From Thiohalomonas denitrificans (GTDB lineage: Bacteria; Pseudomonadota; Gammaproteobacteria; Thiohalomonadales; Thiohalomonadaceae), in NCBI RefSeq assembly GCF_900102855.1, contig NZ_FMWD01000005.1:231203-295202 (forward strand): a stretch of DNA of 64,000 nt, written 5' to 3'. Below are positions 1-8,361 of the stretch, piece after piece; within the stretch, counting starts at the first letter, position 1; every line of letters starts with the position of its first letter. A model generated the notes under the pieces. That model did not search any database. It had not been told where the DNA came from and was given only the letters and a program-made list of their open reading frames with translations. Position numbers and translations under genes: made by a program.

Positions 1-26
1 GTAAAACGCACCGGTAGCGGAAACCA

Positions 27-962
27 TCAAGGCTCCCTTACCTGCTGCTCATGCTCCAAGTTTTCGAATAGATTTCTGCCGACGGCAAACTCCAAGTTCC
101 GATCATTAGGCGTTGGATTGAAGTAATAGTCGAACGCCACACCAGCAGCGCCTCCTTTTTTCGTTTTAAAGAAGAAACGTATGTCACCGTATATTTTCGT
201 ATAATTAGCACTGACAAGCTCGCCGGCATCATTGGTGCGTGAGCGCACTCTCAAGAAATAGTGCTTTCGTCGGGACGGTTTGTGCTCTTCGTCTACGTCT
301 TCAGACATAGCCAATGCCCACCACTTCTCGGCATCCGAATAACCCCTCTGAGGGGCCAAGTGCGAGAGCCTCATCCGGCTTGCTGCATATACCTGCTCTG
401 ACACGTCAATCAATCCGTCACCTTGACTGGAAAAACGCAGCTTCAAGGTTCCTTTCGCATCCCAAAAGCTCCGCATGTATCCTTCATACATCAATTCAAA
501 ATCAGTTATTACACCCTTCCCATAGGGAGAGACCCAATCAGCCTTCTCCAAATCAAATCCAATCCACTCCTCGGCGATGGGGATTTCGCCTGAATACTTG
601 ATCGCGTACAGAGGTATCAGGTTGCGCTTTTTACGCAGAACTACGGCAACTTTTTTTGGTCCCGCTTCTGTTTCGTCCGCCGGCGGCATTATTTTTTTTC
701 CTCCGGGGTAATACCCCAGCTTCGATACCGAAAACGGCACCGCATAGACGGTTCGCCCCGAAACGACAGCTATTCCTTTTTCGTCAGTCAATTCAACATC
801 GGTATAGTGATCTGTGGCACCGTAATAGACAGCCCCCACCCTGGCATCCGGCACAGGCGCTCCCGATTCGTCTGTCACCGTGACCTCAATCCTCACCACC
901 GGAGCTGTAAATGCCCAAACCGGTTCAAGAAAAAGCAGCAGAAATAACGCAAACCATCTCAT
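27..962 (-). CDS. Secreted protein with carboxypeptidase-regulatory/Ig-like N-terminal domain (paralogue 1)
   Basis: Unknown function, about 311 aa. The start at 962 is chosen because a hydrophobic signal peptide (MRWFALFLLLFLEPVWA) begins there and the ATG overlaps the stop of the upstream gene as ATGA. Mature residues about 20-110 resemble a carboxypeptidase regulatory-like beta-sandwich (EVTVTDESGAPVPDARV). The rest has no family I recognise. The C-terminus (FNPTPNDRNLEFAVG, ending HEQQVREP) is nearly identical to the paralogue at 2296-3243, so the two are duplicates. Each sits just downstream of a broken alpha/beta-hydrolase-like gene. The layout recalls a secreted lipase effector with periplasmic immunity proteins, but that is only inference. 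Confidence 0.7.
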   Translation of the reverse strand: MRWFALFLLLFLEPVWAFTAPVVRIEVTVTDESGAPVPDARVGAVYYGATDHYTDVELTDEKGIAVVSGRTVYAVPFSVSKLGYYPGGKKIMPPADETEAGPKKVAVVLRKKRNLIPLYAIKYSGEIPIAEEWIGFDLEKADWVSPYGKGVITDFELMYEGYMRSFWDAKGTLKLRFSSQGDGLIDVSEQVYAASRMRLSHLAPQRGYSDAEKWWALAMSEDVDEEHKPSRRKHYFLRVRSRTNDAGELVSANYTKIYGDIRFFFKTKKGGAAGVAFDYYFNPTPNDRNLEFAVGRNLFENLEHEQQVREP

Positions 963-1990
963 TCGCCAAGCCCTCCAAGGGCGATCATCTTCTCCCACAT
1001 CGGGCTCGTATAGGTTAAAGCCACAGCCCGGAAGTCACTGTGCCACCAAGCACGGATCCCATTGGATTCCACCGGGCGCTCAGTCGTCCAGCGCCCTTGG
1101 TTTTTGAAGCCCATCATGTCGAAATTATTCTCCCCGAAGGTATCCAAGGGCTCCAAGGGATTAGCCGCCGCCGCAAACGATCTCGCCGGAATGGCTTCTG
1201 CCAAGAGCTTGAACTGTGTGTGCAGCTTGGCCGCTTCAGTATCGGCCGCGCTGTCCTGGTCCGAAGCAAAGAGGACATCGCCGGTGTAACTGAAAACCGC
1301 ATCGTCCGGCTCGAACCGGCTGAAAAACGGCTCAAGGCGGAAGGTCTCTTTGTCGAGCGAAAGCACTCCACTCTGCCCGTCATAGGCTCCGTTGTAGCCC
1401 CAGCCGCCGTGCTGATGCCCCATCAAGGGAGCGATAAGCAGCGAATCACTGCCTTTGGCGATTTCCTGCGCCACCCACGTGTGCCGACCTTTTTGGTTGT
1501 CAAAAGTGAACACTTTAATAATCACATCCCAGACGTTGCTGTTGACGTTTTCACTGGGGTTGGGGTTTTCGACCACGTCCTCGCCGCTGGAGTAGAAGTT
1601 GTAGGTCTCCGTCCCCAATGCACCTCGGAAGCGATTACCCCAGGTGAGGGCCTGCCGGGCATCGGTAAACAACGTGTGCCACTTGTCAGCGAAGAGCTTA
1701 TCTGAGCCATCCAAGCCGCGGTACGGCTACCAGCTATCTTCGGTCATCAACCCAACCATTTCGTTACCGTCCCGTCCATTGGCTTGCGAATGGGCGTAGG
1801 CCTCAATCGGAACGGCGGCATTGATCATGTAGTAACGGGTCGCGGGAAAGTCCGCTTTGGCGATGGCACTGGAGGCGACCATGTTCCCGAGGCTATGGGC
1901 GGCAACGGTCACATCGCCGGAGACAAAGCTCAGCCGCTCGCGCAGCTTGTGCCCGGTGATGAAGGCGTATGGCTGCCACTCCAGTGCATC
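959..1990 (-). pseudogene. Alpha/beta-hydrolase-like gene, interrupted by an in-frame stop (copy 1)
   Basis: One frame runs from about 1990 to 959 and is broken by TAG at 1727-1729, which reads EDSW-stop-PYRGLDG. Before the stop lies a lipase-type nucleophile elbow (VAAHSLGNMV, with Ser in a GxSxG-like AHSLGN context), after it a 250-aa C-terminal region ending in the WHSDFRAVALTYT segment. No start codon or N-terminal hydrolase half is visible: upstream the frame meets TGA at 1991-1993 and then a nucleotidyltransferase fragment. The gene is therefore truncated and nonsense-interrupted. The downstream part could still be translated from an internal ATG at 1714. A second, more degraded copy lies at 3244-3692. 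Confidence 0.65.
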
Positions 1991-2206
1991 TCACGGCTCG
2001 AACTCCTCCGTGACCGCCAGGATGTCGTAGTCCGAGGCGTGACCCAAGCACCGGTCGGGCTTCAGGGCCGCCGCCTCCTTCCAGTCCCCACGGGCATAGG
2101 AACCGAAAAGGATGACGAACTGCACCGCTGGGCAGCCCTCGCGGATGAGAGTGACGAGGCGCTGCAGGTCTTCCTGTTTACGGATGGACAGGTGGGAAAG
2201 GGGGCT
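1991..2206 (-). pseudogene. MNT-type nucleotidyltransferase fragment
   Basis: A 72-codon open stretch between stops encodes a minimal nucleotidyltransferase core: VILFGSYARGDW, a spacer, then SDYDILAVTEEFE. The GSxARG and SDxDI motifs are those of MntA-like antitoxins and stand-alone nucleotidyltransferases. There is no ATG in frame and the reading stops right after the second motif, so the C-terminal half and any HEPN partner are missing. It abuts the broken hydrolase in the same frame, separated by TGA. Probably a recombination remnant. Confidence 0.6.
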
Positions 2207-2295
2207 TCATGTGCTTCTATTTTTGGGCAATCAGGGCCTTTGTAGCGTACAACTTGCCTTCTCGGCAAGATGAAAAACATCGGTTGCGAAAGCCG

Positions 2296-3243
2296 TTAAG
2301 GCTCTCTTACCTGCTGTTCATGCTTGAGGTCTTTGAAAAGATTTTCCCCGACGGCGAATTCTAAGTTTCGGTCATTGGGGGTCGGATTCAGATAATACAT
2401 AAATTTAATGCTCGATACCCCGCCACGGAGACTCCTCAGGGAGTACTGAATGTCGCCATATAGCTTGCCATAGAGAGCACTTTCGATTTCTCCTTCTTCC
2501 GAGGAGATCGTTCGGATACGAAGGAAGTAGGTTTTCGCTTCGTTGGGGACTAATCGCCGGTCCATGTCATAGCCAATCGCCTGGAACCACTTCATCGCTT
2601 TCGACGAATATCCGCTGACAGGCGCCTCATAAGGTGTTTTGAAACTGCTATTCGAGTACAAACGAGTGATCTGTTGCATCCCGTCATCTTCATTGGGATA
2701 TCGCAACTTTAGTTCTCCATGTGCATCATTGATGCCTGCAAACTCACCCTCATAACGAAACAGAAAATCCGACGAGACACCCTTTCCATGGGGGGAAACC
2801 CAGTCAGCCTTTTGCAGATCAAACCCCACCCACTCCTCGGCCACGGGAATCTCTCCCGAATACTTGATGGCGTACAGCGGTATTGGATTGCGCTTTTCAC
2901 GGAGCATTATGGTCACTTCTCGGTCACGAAAAACCTCTTTACCATTGACTACTTCCCGCGTATTCACTTCCACCCTGCTTCGGTAATACCCAATCTTGCC
3001 TGCCTTCACCCGTACCGGAAAAAACGACCGCCCAAGTAGTTTGACATAGCCTTTTTCATCCGTGACTTGTCGCTCGACATGGCCATCCCCGGAAACCACG
3101 CCCAAAAAGTCACCCCGTACTGAGACACCCTCTACCGGAACTCCATCTTCGTCGACCACCGTAACGTCCAACTCTACTTGCGGCGTCAATACAGCACTTG
3201 CTGGCGATGCAACCAGCACCAAAACCATCAACAATCCACGCAT
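2296..3243 (-). CDS. Secreted protein with carboxypeptidase-regulatory/Ig-like N-terminal domain (paralogue 2)
   Basis: Function unknown, 315 aa. The first 17 residues form a signal peptide (MRGLLMVLVLVASPASA). A beta-sandwich-like region follows (DVTVVDEDGVPVEGVSV), then a region shared with the paralogue at 27-962, including PLYAIKYSGEIPVAEEWVGF and the NPTPNDRNLEFAVG C-terminus. The start ATG overlaps the 3' end of the degraded hydrolase copy upstream, repeating the gene order of the first copy. Retention of both small secreted genes while both hydrolases have decayed suggests that they carry the selected function, possibly as orphan immunity-like proteins (inference). Confidence 0.7.
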   Translation of the reverse strand: MRGLLMVLVLVASPASAVLTPQVELDVTVVDEDGVPVEGVSVRGDFLGVVSGDGHVERQVTDEKGYVKLLGRSFFPVRVKAGKIGYYRSRVEVNTREVVNGKEVFRDREVTIMLREKRNPIPLYAIKYSGEIPVAEEWVGFDLQKADWVSPHGKGVSSDFLFRYEGEFAGINDAHGELKLRYPNEDDGMQQITRLYSNSSFKTPYEAPVSGYSSKAMKWFQAIGYDMDRRLVPNEAKTYFLRIRTISSEEGEIESALYGKLYGDIQYSLRSLRGGVSSIKFMYYLNPTPNDRNLEFAVGENLFKDLKHEQQVREP

Positions 3244-3692
3244 GTATTCAATCCCCCAACCGTGATCATCTTAACCCACGTGGCCTGCGTATAGGTCAAC
3301 GCCACCGCACGGAAGGCGCTGTGCCACCAATCTTCGCCACCAGGTTCATCTAATCGTTCGCTCGCGGCTCAAGGCGGAAGGTCTCCCGGTAGAGCCAAGC
3401 CACCCCACTCCGCCCGTCATAGGCTTCGTTAGAGCCCCAGCCGCCGTGCGGATGCCCCATCAAGGAAGCGATAAGCAGCGAATCGCTGCCTTTGGGGATT
3501 TCCTTAGAGACGCTTGGTCAAAGCACCCGGCACAGATCGGTCAGCGGTAGGCACGCTTCCAGAAGGGGGCGCTTCTGAAATGCTTATAAGAGAACATTTC
3601 TGAATTGGGCTGACAGGATCGGGAGCAAGGCTCTCCACGTACGTATAAGCCCAACAGAGTCCACCAAAGCCGCGGTAGCCATCAGGGACAAC
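3244..3692 (-). pseudogene. Degraded alpha/beta-hydrolase-like remnant (copy 2)
   Basis: No intact gene lies between serS and the paralogue at 2296-3243, but pieces of the copy-1 hydrolase are readable on the minus strand. They are a GYRGFGG piece near 3670-3690, KGSDSLLIASLMGHPHGGW around 3440-3500 running to TFRLEPRAND-stop near 3355, and WHSAFRAVALTYTQATW around 3270-3330. The intervening segments seen in copy 1 are deleted and the pieces lie in more than one frame. It is a clear pseudogene, more decayed than copy 1. Confidence 0.7.
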
Positions 3693-3694
3693 TG

Positions 3695-4981
<1,287 letters not shown>

Positions 4982-5002
4982 TTACCTTTTCTGTTTTGGT
5001 TT

Positions 5003-5127
5003 AACCACGGGGAATTACTGATAACCACAGAGGACACAGAGGTTGAAATGGTCTTTGTAGTCCTCCGTGATCTCTGTGCCCTCTGTGGTGAAAGAATGTT
5101 TTTAAACCCCCGTGCACCCCATGGTTT
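5003..5127. repeat. Dispersed 'CCACAGAGG' palindromic repeat, copy 1
   Basis: This intergenic stretch upstream of serS has inverted arms of the kind ACCACAGAGGACACAGAG facing CTCTGTGCCCTCTGTGGT, with outer arms AACCACGGGG and CCCCGTGCACCCCATGGTT. Related segments occur at 5885-6004, 50699-50803 and, more diverged, 59896-59957. All four are non-coding and lie between genes. This looks like a genome-wide intergenic palindrome family rather than a gene. Confidence 0.7.
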
Positions 5128-5433
5128 TTATTCGTTGACCCGGGCGTTCCAGGTGAGCATGTGGCCGGGTTTGATGGTGTCGCCCAGGTGGTCGATGATG
5201 GCCTCCATCTTCTCGGGCGTATCGAAAAACTCCACCACTACCGGCAAGTCCAGAGAGAGGTCGACCCATTTACTGGTATGGATTTTTCCGGATTCACCGT
5301 ATCCGGCAATGCCCCGAAAAATGGTGACGCCGCGAACCTGTTCCCAATCGTGCAGCCGTTTGAGCAATACCTCGGCCTGCTTGTTGCCCTCGCTGAGATA
5401 GATCCGTGCGATGGTCACTTCGGTACCCTTCAT
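5128..5433 (-). CDS. DUF190 family protein, crcB partner
   Basis: A small soluble protein of 101 aa matching the DUF190 family: N-terminal ARIYLSEGNKQAEVLLKRL, central VTIFRGIAGYGESGKIHTS, and PVVVEFFDTPEKM. Members have a PII-like ferredoxin fold and are commonly encoded beside crcB; the biochemical role is not settled. The ATG at 5433 overlaps the crcB stop (ATGA) and follows a GGGAGG ribosome-binding site inside the crcB 3' end, so the two genes are translationally coupled. This start is preferred to the GTG six bases upstream. Confidence 0.85.
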   Translation of the reverse strand: MKGTEVTIARIYLSEGNKQAEVLLKRLHDWEQVRGVTIFRGIAGYGESGKIHTSKWVDLSLDLPVVVEFFDTPEKMEAIIDHLGDTIKPGHMLTWNARVNE

Positions 5434-5807
5434 AGCCACTGCCTCCCTGCCAATACCCCTGCCCAGGCGGCTGCGACGCAGAGTACCGCACTGAATGCCA
5501 CGTTGCCGAATGCCTTGAGCGGCTCACCGCCTTCAAGCAGGTGGATGGTCTCGATGGAAAAGGTGGAGAAGGTGGTGAAGGCCCCCAGAATCCCGACCAT
5601 GAGGAAGGCTCGCCACTCCGGCGCCAGCACCGAGCGCTCCACCAGCCAGATAAAGCACCATCCCATGGCCAGGGAACCGATGATATTGACGGCCAGCGTG
5701 CCCCACGGGAAACCGCGCCCAACGGCATTATAGACCCATCCGGATACCCAGAACCGCAGCAGTGCCCCGATAGCACCGCCGCCGGCGATGGCAAGCGCCT
5801 GCAACAT
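5430..5807 (-). CDS. crcB: Fluoride efflux channel CrcB/Fluc
   Basis: A small inner-membrane fluoride channel that works as a dual-topology dimer and lowers cytoplasmic fluoride. At 125 aa with four hydrophobic segments it is full length. Family motifs are the N-terminal GGGAIGALLRFWVSGW, GTLAVNIIGSLAMGW (with the conserved Asn) and GAFTTFSTFSIE (the phenylalanine box and TFST). It is first in a two-gene operon with the DUF190 gene. I looked for a fluoride riboswitch in the upstream 90 bases and did not recognise one. Confidence 0.93.
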   Translation of the reverse strand: MLQALAIAGGGAIGALLRFWVSGWVYNAVGRGFPWGTLAVNIIGSLAMGWCFIWLVERSVLAPEWRAFLMVGILGAFTTFSTFSIETIHLLEGGEPLKAFGNVAFSAVLCVAAAWAGVLAGRQWL

Positions 5808-5884
5808 CGTTCAGCCCACCTGACGACAAAGCAGTCATTCTAACCGATAGGAGATACGAGATAGAAGGCGAGGGGCGATGCTAA

Positions 5885-6004
5885 CCGCGGGGGGCTACGG
5901 GGCACACGGAGTCAAAGAATTTTAACCACAGAGGTCACAGAGGACTACTATTTTTACCTCTGTGGTATCAGTAATTTCCCCGTGTTCTCCCGTGCACCCC
6001 GTGG
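5885..6004. repeat. Dispersed 'CCACAGAGG' palindromic repeat, copy 2
   Basis: It lies between crcB and the HPF-like gene. The arms AACCACAGAGG and CCTCTGTGG face each other, inside outer arms ACCGCGGGG and CCCCGTGGTT, in the same order as the copy at 5003-5127. No gene lies in the stretch. Confidence 0.7.
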
Positions 6005-6592
6005 TTAGAGATTCGGGTGCTTGTGGGTGGGATCTTCGTAGATGTGGTGGTGGTCCAGCACATGCACGGTGGAGGCCTGGGGTCCCTCTTCGCCCTTTTC
6101 TTCGGCAAACCATACCTCGGACCCCACCTTCAGATGCTCGAAGGCATCATCCACGACCGAATTGCGATGGAAATAGATCAGCCTTCCATCAGCCGCGTCG
6201 ATAGTGCCGTGATCGTCAAACAGTTCCGTCACACGACCGTGGGGTGGCGGCTCATGCAGCTTGACGTCATTGCGTAACCGGCCCACGTAGCCATCCAGTT
6301 GCTTGTAGATGGCGTCGAAGGCGTCCCGAATCACCGCATTCATATCGGTATGACGGTGATGCTCGTCCGGGCTGCGGCTCGCGACCAGCTCCCCATCGGG
6401 GACTGTCACATCGACCCGCACGTGATACAACTTGCCCTTGTGCTTGTGGCGATGGGGTGCCTCCACCATCACCCGGCAACTCATCACCCGATCAAAGTAG
6501 CGGTCCAGCTTGGACGCCTTTTGCCGTATGCGCTGCTCGATGGCCGGAGACGGTTCCATATCGCGAAACGTGATTTCCAACGGCAATTGCAT
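6005..6592 (-). CDS. HPF/RaiA-like ribosome-associated protein with C-terminal cold-shock-like domain
   Basis: Likely 195 aa. Residues about 1-105 are the S30AE/HPF fold (LEITFRDMEPSPAIEQRIR, LDRYFDRVMSCRVMVEAP, RDAFDAIYKQLDGYVGRLR) that binds the 30S decoding region in hibernating ribosomes. Residues about 118-180 resemble a cold-shock domain (GRVTELFDDHGTIDAADGR, YFHRNSVV, VGSEVWF). This two-domain form differs from both short HPF and long HPF, whose C-terminal domain mediates dimerisation. The start at 6592 follows a strong GGGAGGAGG site; an in-frame extension to 6721 is possible but lacks such a site. The gene is divergent from dsrA. Confidence 0.82.
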   Translation of the reverse strand: MQLPLEITFRDMEPSPAIEQRIRQKASKLDRYFDRVMSCRVMVEAPHRHKHKGKLYHVRVDVTVPDGELVASRSPDEHHRHTDMNAVIRDAFDAIYKQLDGYVGRLRNDVKLHEPPPHGRVTELFDDHGTIDAADGRLIYFHRNSVVDDAFEHLKVGSEVWFAEEKGEEGPQASTVHVLDHHHIYEDPTHKHPNL

Positions 6593-6798
6593 GACGCCTC
6601 CTCCCTGAATGGGGCTGTCGGAGTTTCCTCCAATTATAGGGCACTTCCATTGATCCAACGCGGATTCTGTTAATCCAAAAGAAGAACCCATGGCAATGGT
6701 CCCTTCCTCCACTGCCATCAATGCGATTCCGCTCCAGATCCAGAGCCAGGGTAAACGGCTCCTATCCCTTTTGGACTATTGCACTAATTCCCGAGCAA

Positions 6799-6817
6799 TC
6801 TAGTCTACTTTACTAGA
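6799..6817. promoter_or_regulatory. Inverted repeat upstream of dsrA
   Basis: A perfect 6-bp inverted repeat, TCTAGT and ACTAGA separated by 7 bp, lies in the AT-rich intergenic region about 90 bp before the dsrA start. It could be an operator or overlap a promoter. No regulator is identified, so this is only a candidate. Confidence 0.3.
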
Positions 6818-6907
6818 GTCATTTTAAGAGTGGGTCTACCTACTGCTGCCGCGGGGAGGAGACCCGGACGGCTTGGGAAAACACGTTTACCGTTATGGGA
6901 GATGGAT

Positions 6908-8158
6908 ATGGCTAAGAAGATGCACGAAACACCCATGCTTGATCAGCTGGAAAGTGGCCCCTGGCCCAGCTTCGTAACCAGCCTGAAGCGACTGGCCGAC
7001 GACAACAACATGATGGTCGACCTGCTCGGACAGCTGGAGACCTCCTACGAAACCAAGAAAGGCTACTGGAAAGGCGGAACGGTCGGGGTACTCGGCTACG
7101 GCGGCGGTATCATTCCGCGTTTTACCGAACTCAAAAACGATGCAGGAACTCCGCTCTACCCCGACGCGGCAGAATTCCATACGCTGCGTGTACAACCACC
7201 TGCCGGCATGCACTACGACACCCAGACCATCCGCAAGATGTGCGATATCTGGGAGCAGTACGGATCCGGCTTGATCGCCTTCCACGGACAGTCCGGGGAT
7301 ATCATGTTCCAGGGCTGCACCACGGAAAACGTTCAGCCCGCCTTCGATGAGCTGAATGAGATGGGCTTCGACCTCGGTGGTGCCGGTCCCGCCGTGCGTA
7401 CCGGTATGTCTTGCGTCGGTTCCGCCCGTTGTGAACACTCGTGTGCCGACGAGCAGCGTATCCACCGCATGCTGGTCAATGCCTTCCTGGACGACATGCA
7501 CCGCCCCGCTCTGCCCTACAAGTTCAAGTTCAAGGTTTCGGGCTGCGGTAACGACTGCATGAATTCCATCCAGCGAGCCGATATGGCCATTATCGGTACC
7601 TGGCGCGACGACATGAAGGTCGACCAGGGTGAGTTCAAGAACTATGTCGAAGCCAAGGGCCACAAGTGGCTCGTCGACAATGTCATCTCCCGCTGCCCTA
7701 CCCAGGCCTTGTCCATTAACGACGACGACACCCTGGAGGTCAAGAATCAGGATTGCGTACGCTGCATGCACTGCATCAACGTCCTCACCAAGGCGCTCTC
7801 TCCCGGCGACGACAAAGGCGTTTCGGTGCTTATCGGCGGTAAGCGTACACTGAAAATCGGCGACCTGATGGGAACCGTCGTTATCCCGTTCATGAAACTC
7901 GACAGCGATGAGCAGTATGAAAAGCTGGAGGAGATTGCCGGCGATATCATCGACTTCTTCGCGGAGAACGCCCTGGAGCACGAGCGTACCGGCGAGATGA
8001 TCGAGCGTATCGGCCTGGTCAACTTCCTCGAGGGCATCGGCCTCGATCTGGATCCCAATATGATCCAGCGGCCGCGTGAAAATCCCTACATCCGCATGGA
8101 TGGATGGGACGAAGAGGCCGCCAAGTGGTTCGAACGGAAAGCCGCACAGGCGAGCTAG
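6908..8158 (+). CDS. dsrA: Dissimilatory sulfite reductase alpha subunit, reverse (oxidative) type
   Basis: DsrA normally forms an alpha2beta2 sirohaem enzyme with DsrB that turns DsrC-bound sulfur into sulfite in sulfur oxidisers. The 416-aa product has the sirohaem/[4Fe-4S] ligands C169, C175, C213 and C217 (SCVGSARC, GCGNDC) and the inserted ferredoxin domain C263, C283, C286 and C289 (RCPT, CVRCMHC). GTVGVLGYGGGIIPRF and GGAGPAVRTGMSCVG resemble the oxidative DsrA of purple sulfur bacteria as I recall it. Start ATG 6908 follows GGGAGA; an ATG at 6902 is two codons upstream. No dsrB, dsrEFH or dsrC follows: a terminator lies directly downstream, then a convergent gene. It is either a detached subunit gene or an extra copy. 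Confidence 0.93.
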   Translation: MAKKMHETPMLDQLESGPWPSFVTSLKRLADDNNMMVDLLGQLETSYETKKGYWKGGTVGVLGYGGGIIPRFTELKNDAGTPLYPDAAEFHTLRVQPPAGMHYDTQTIRKMCDIWEQYGSGLIAFHGQSGDIMFQGCTTENVQPAFDELNEMGFDLGGAGPAVRTGMSCVGSARCEHSCADEQRIHRMLVNAFLDDMHRPALPYKFKFKVSGCGNDCMNSIQRADMAIIGTWRDDMKVDQGEFKNYVEAKGHKWLVDNVISRCPTQALSINDDDTLEVKNQDCVRCMHCINVLTKALSPGDDKGVSVLIGGKRTLKIGDLMGTVVIPFMKLDSDEQYEKLEEIAGDIIDFFAENALEHERTGEMIERIGLVNFLEGIGLDLDPNMIQRPRENPYIRMDGWDEEAAKWFERKAAQAS

Positions 8159-8182
8159 AACAACTGACCACCACGCTTCACA

Positions 8183-8208
8183 AGGGCGCCTCCGGGCGCC
8201 CTTTCTGT
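8183..8208 (+). terminator. Rho-independent terminator after dsrA
   Basis: AGGGCGCC and GGCGCCCT form a GC-rich stem with a short CTCCG-type loop, followed by TTTCTGTT, 25-50 bases after the dsrA stop. It shows that the dsrA transcript is monocistronic at its 3' end. Confidence 0.75.
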
Positions 8209-8361
8209 TGAGGGCCGTCTCTTCAATCCAAACCTTCGGGCTCGCGGCCGCTTTGTCTGCTGGAGCTACAGCTCGCTCATGGCAACCACAGCCACTCGTT
8301 GCGCCTTGTCAGCGCATAAAACGGTTCGCGAACAGAACCGTGCTGGCTTACCAGCAGTGCC

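Noticed and set aside
5808-5884. Possible fluoride riboswitch upstream of crcB
   Set aside because: The conserved core of that riboswitch was not recognisable on the minus strand here; only short unrelated stems are seen.
8159-8361. Remnant of dsrB after dsrA
   Set aside because: No DsrB-like motif is readable in any frame; the stretch holds a terminator and non-coding sequence.
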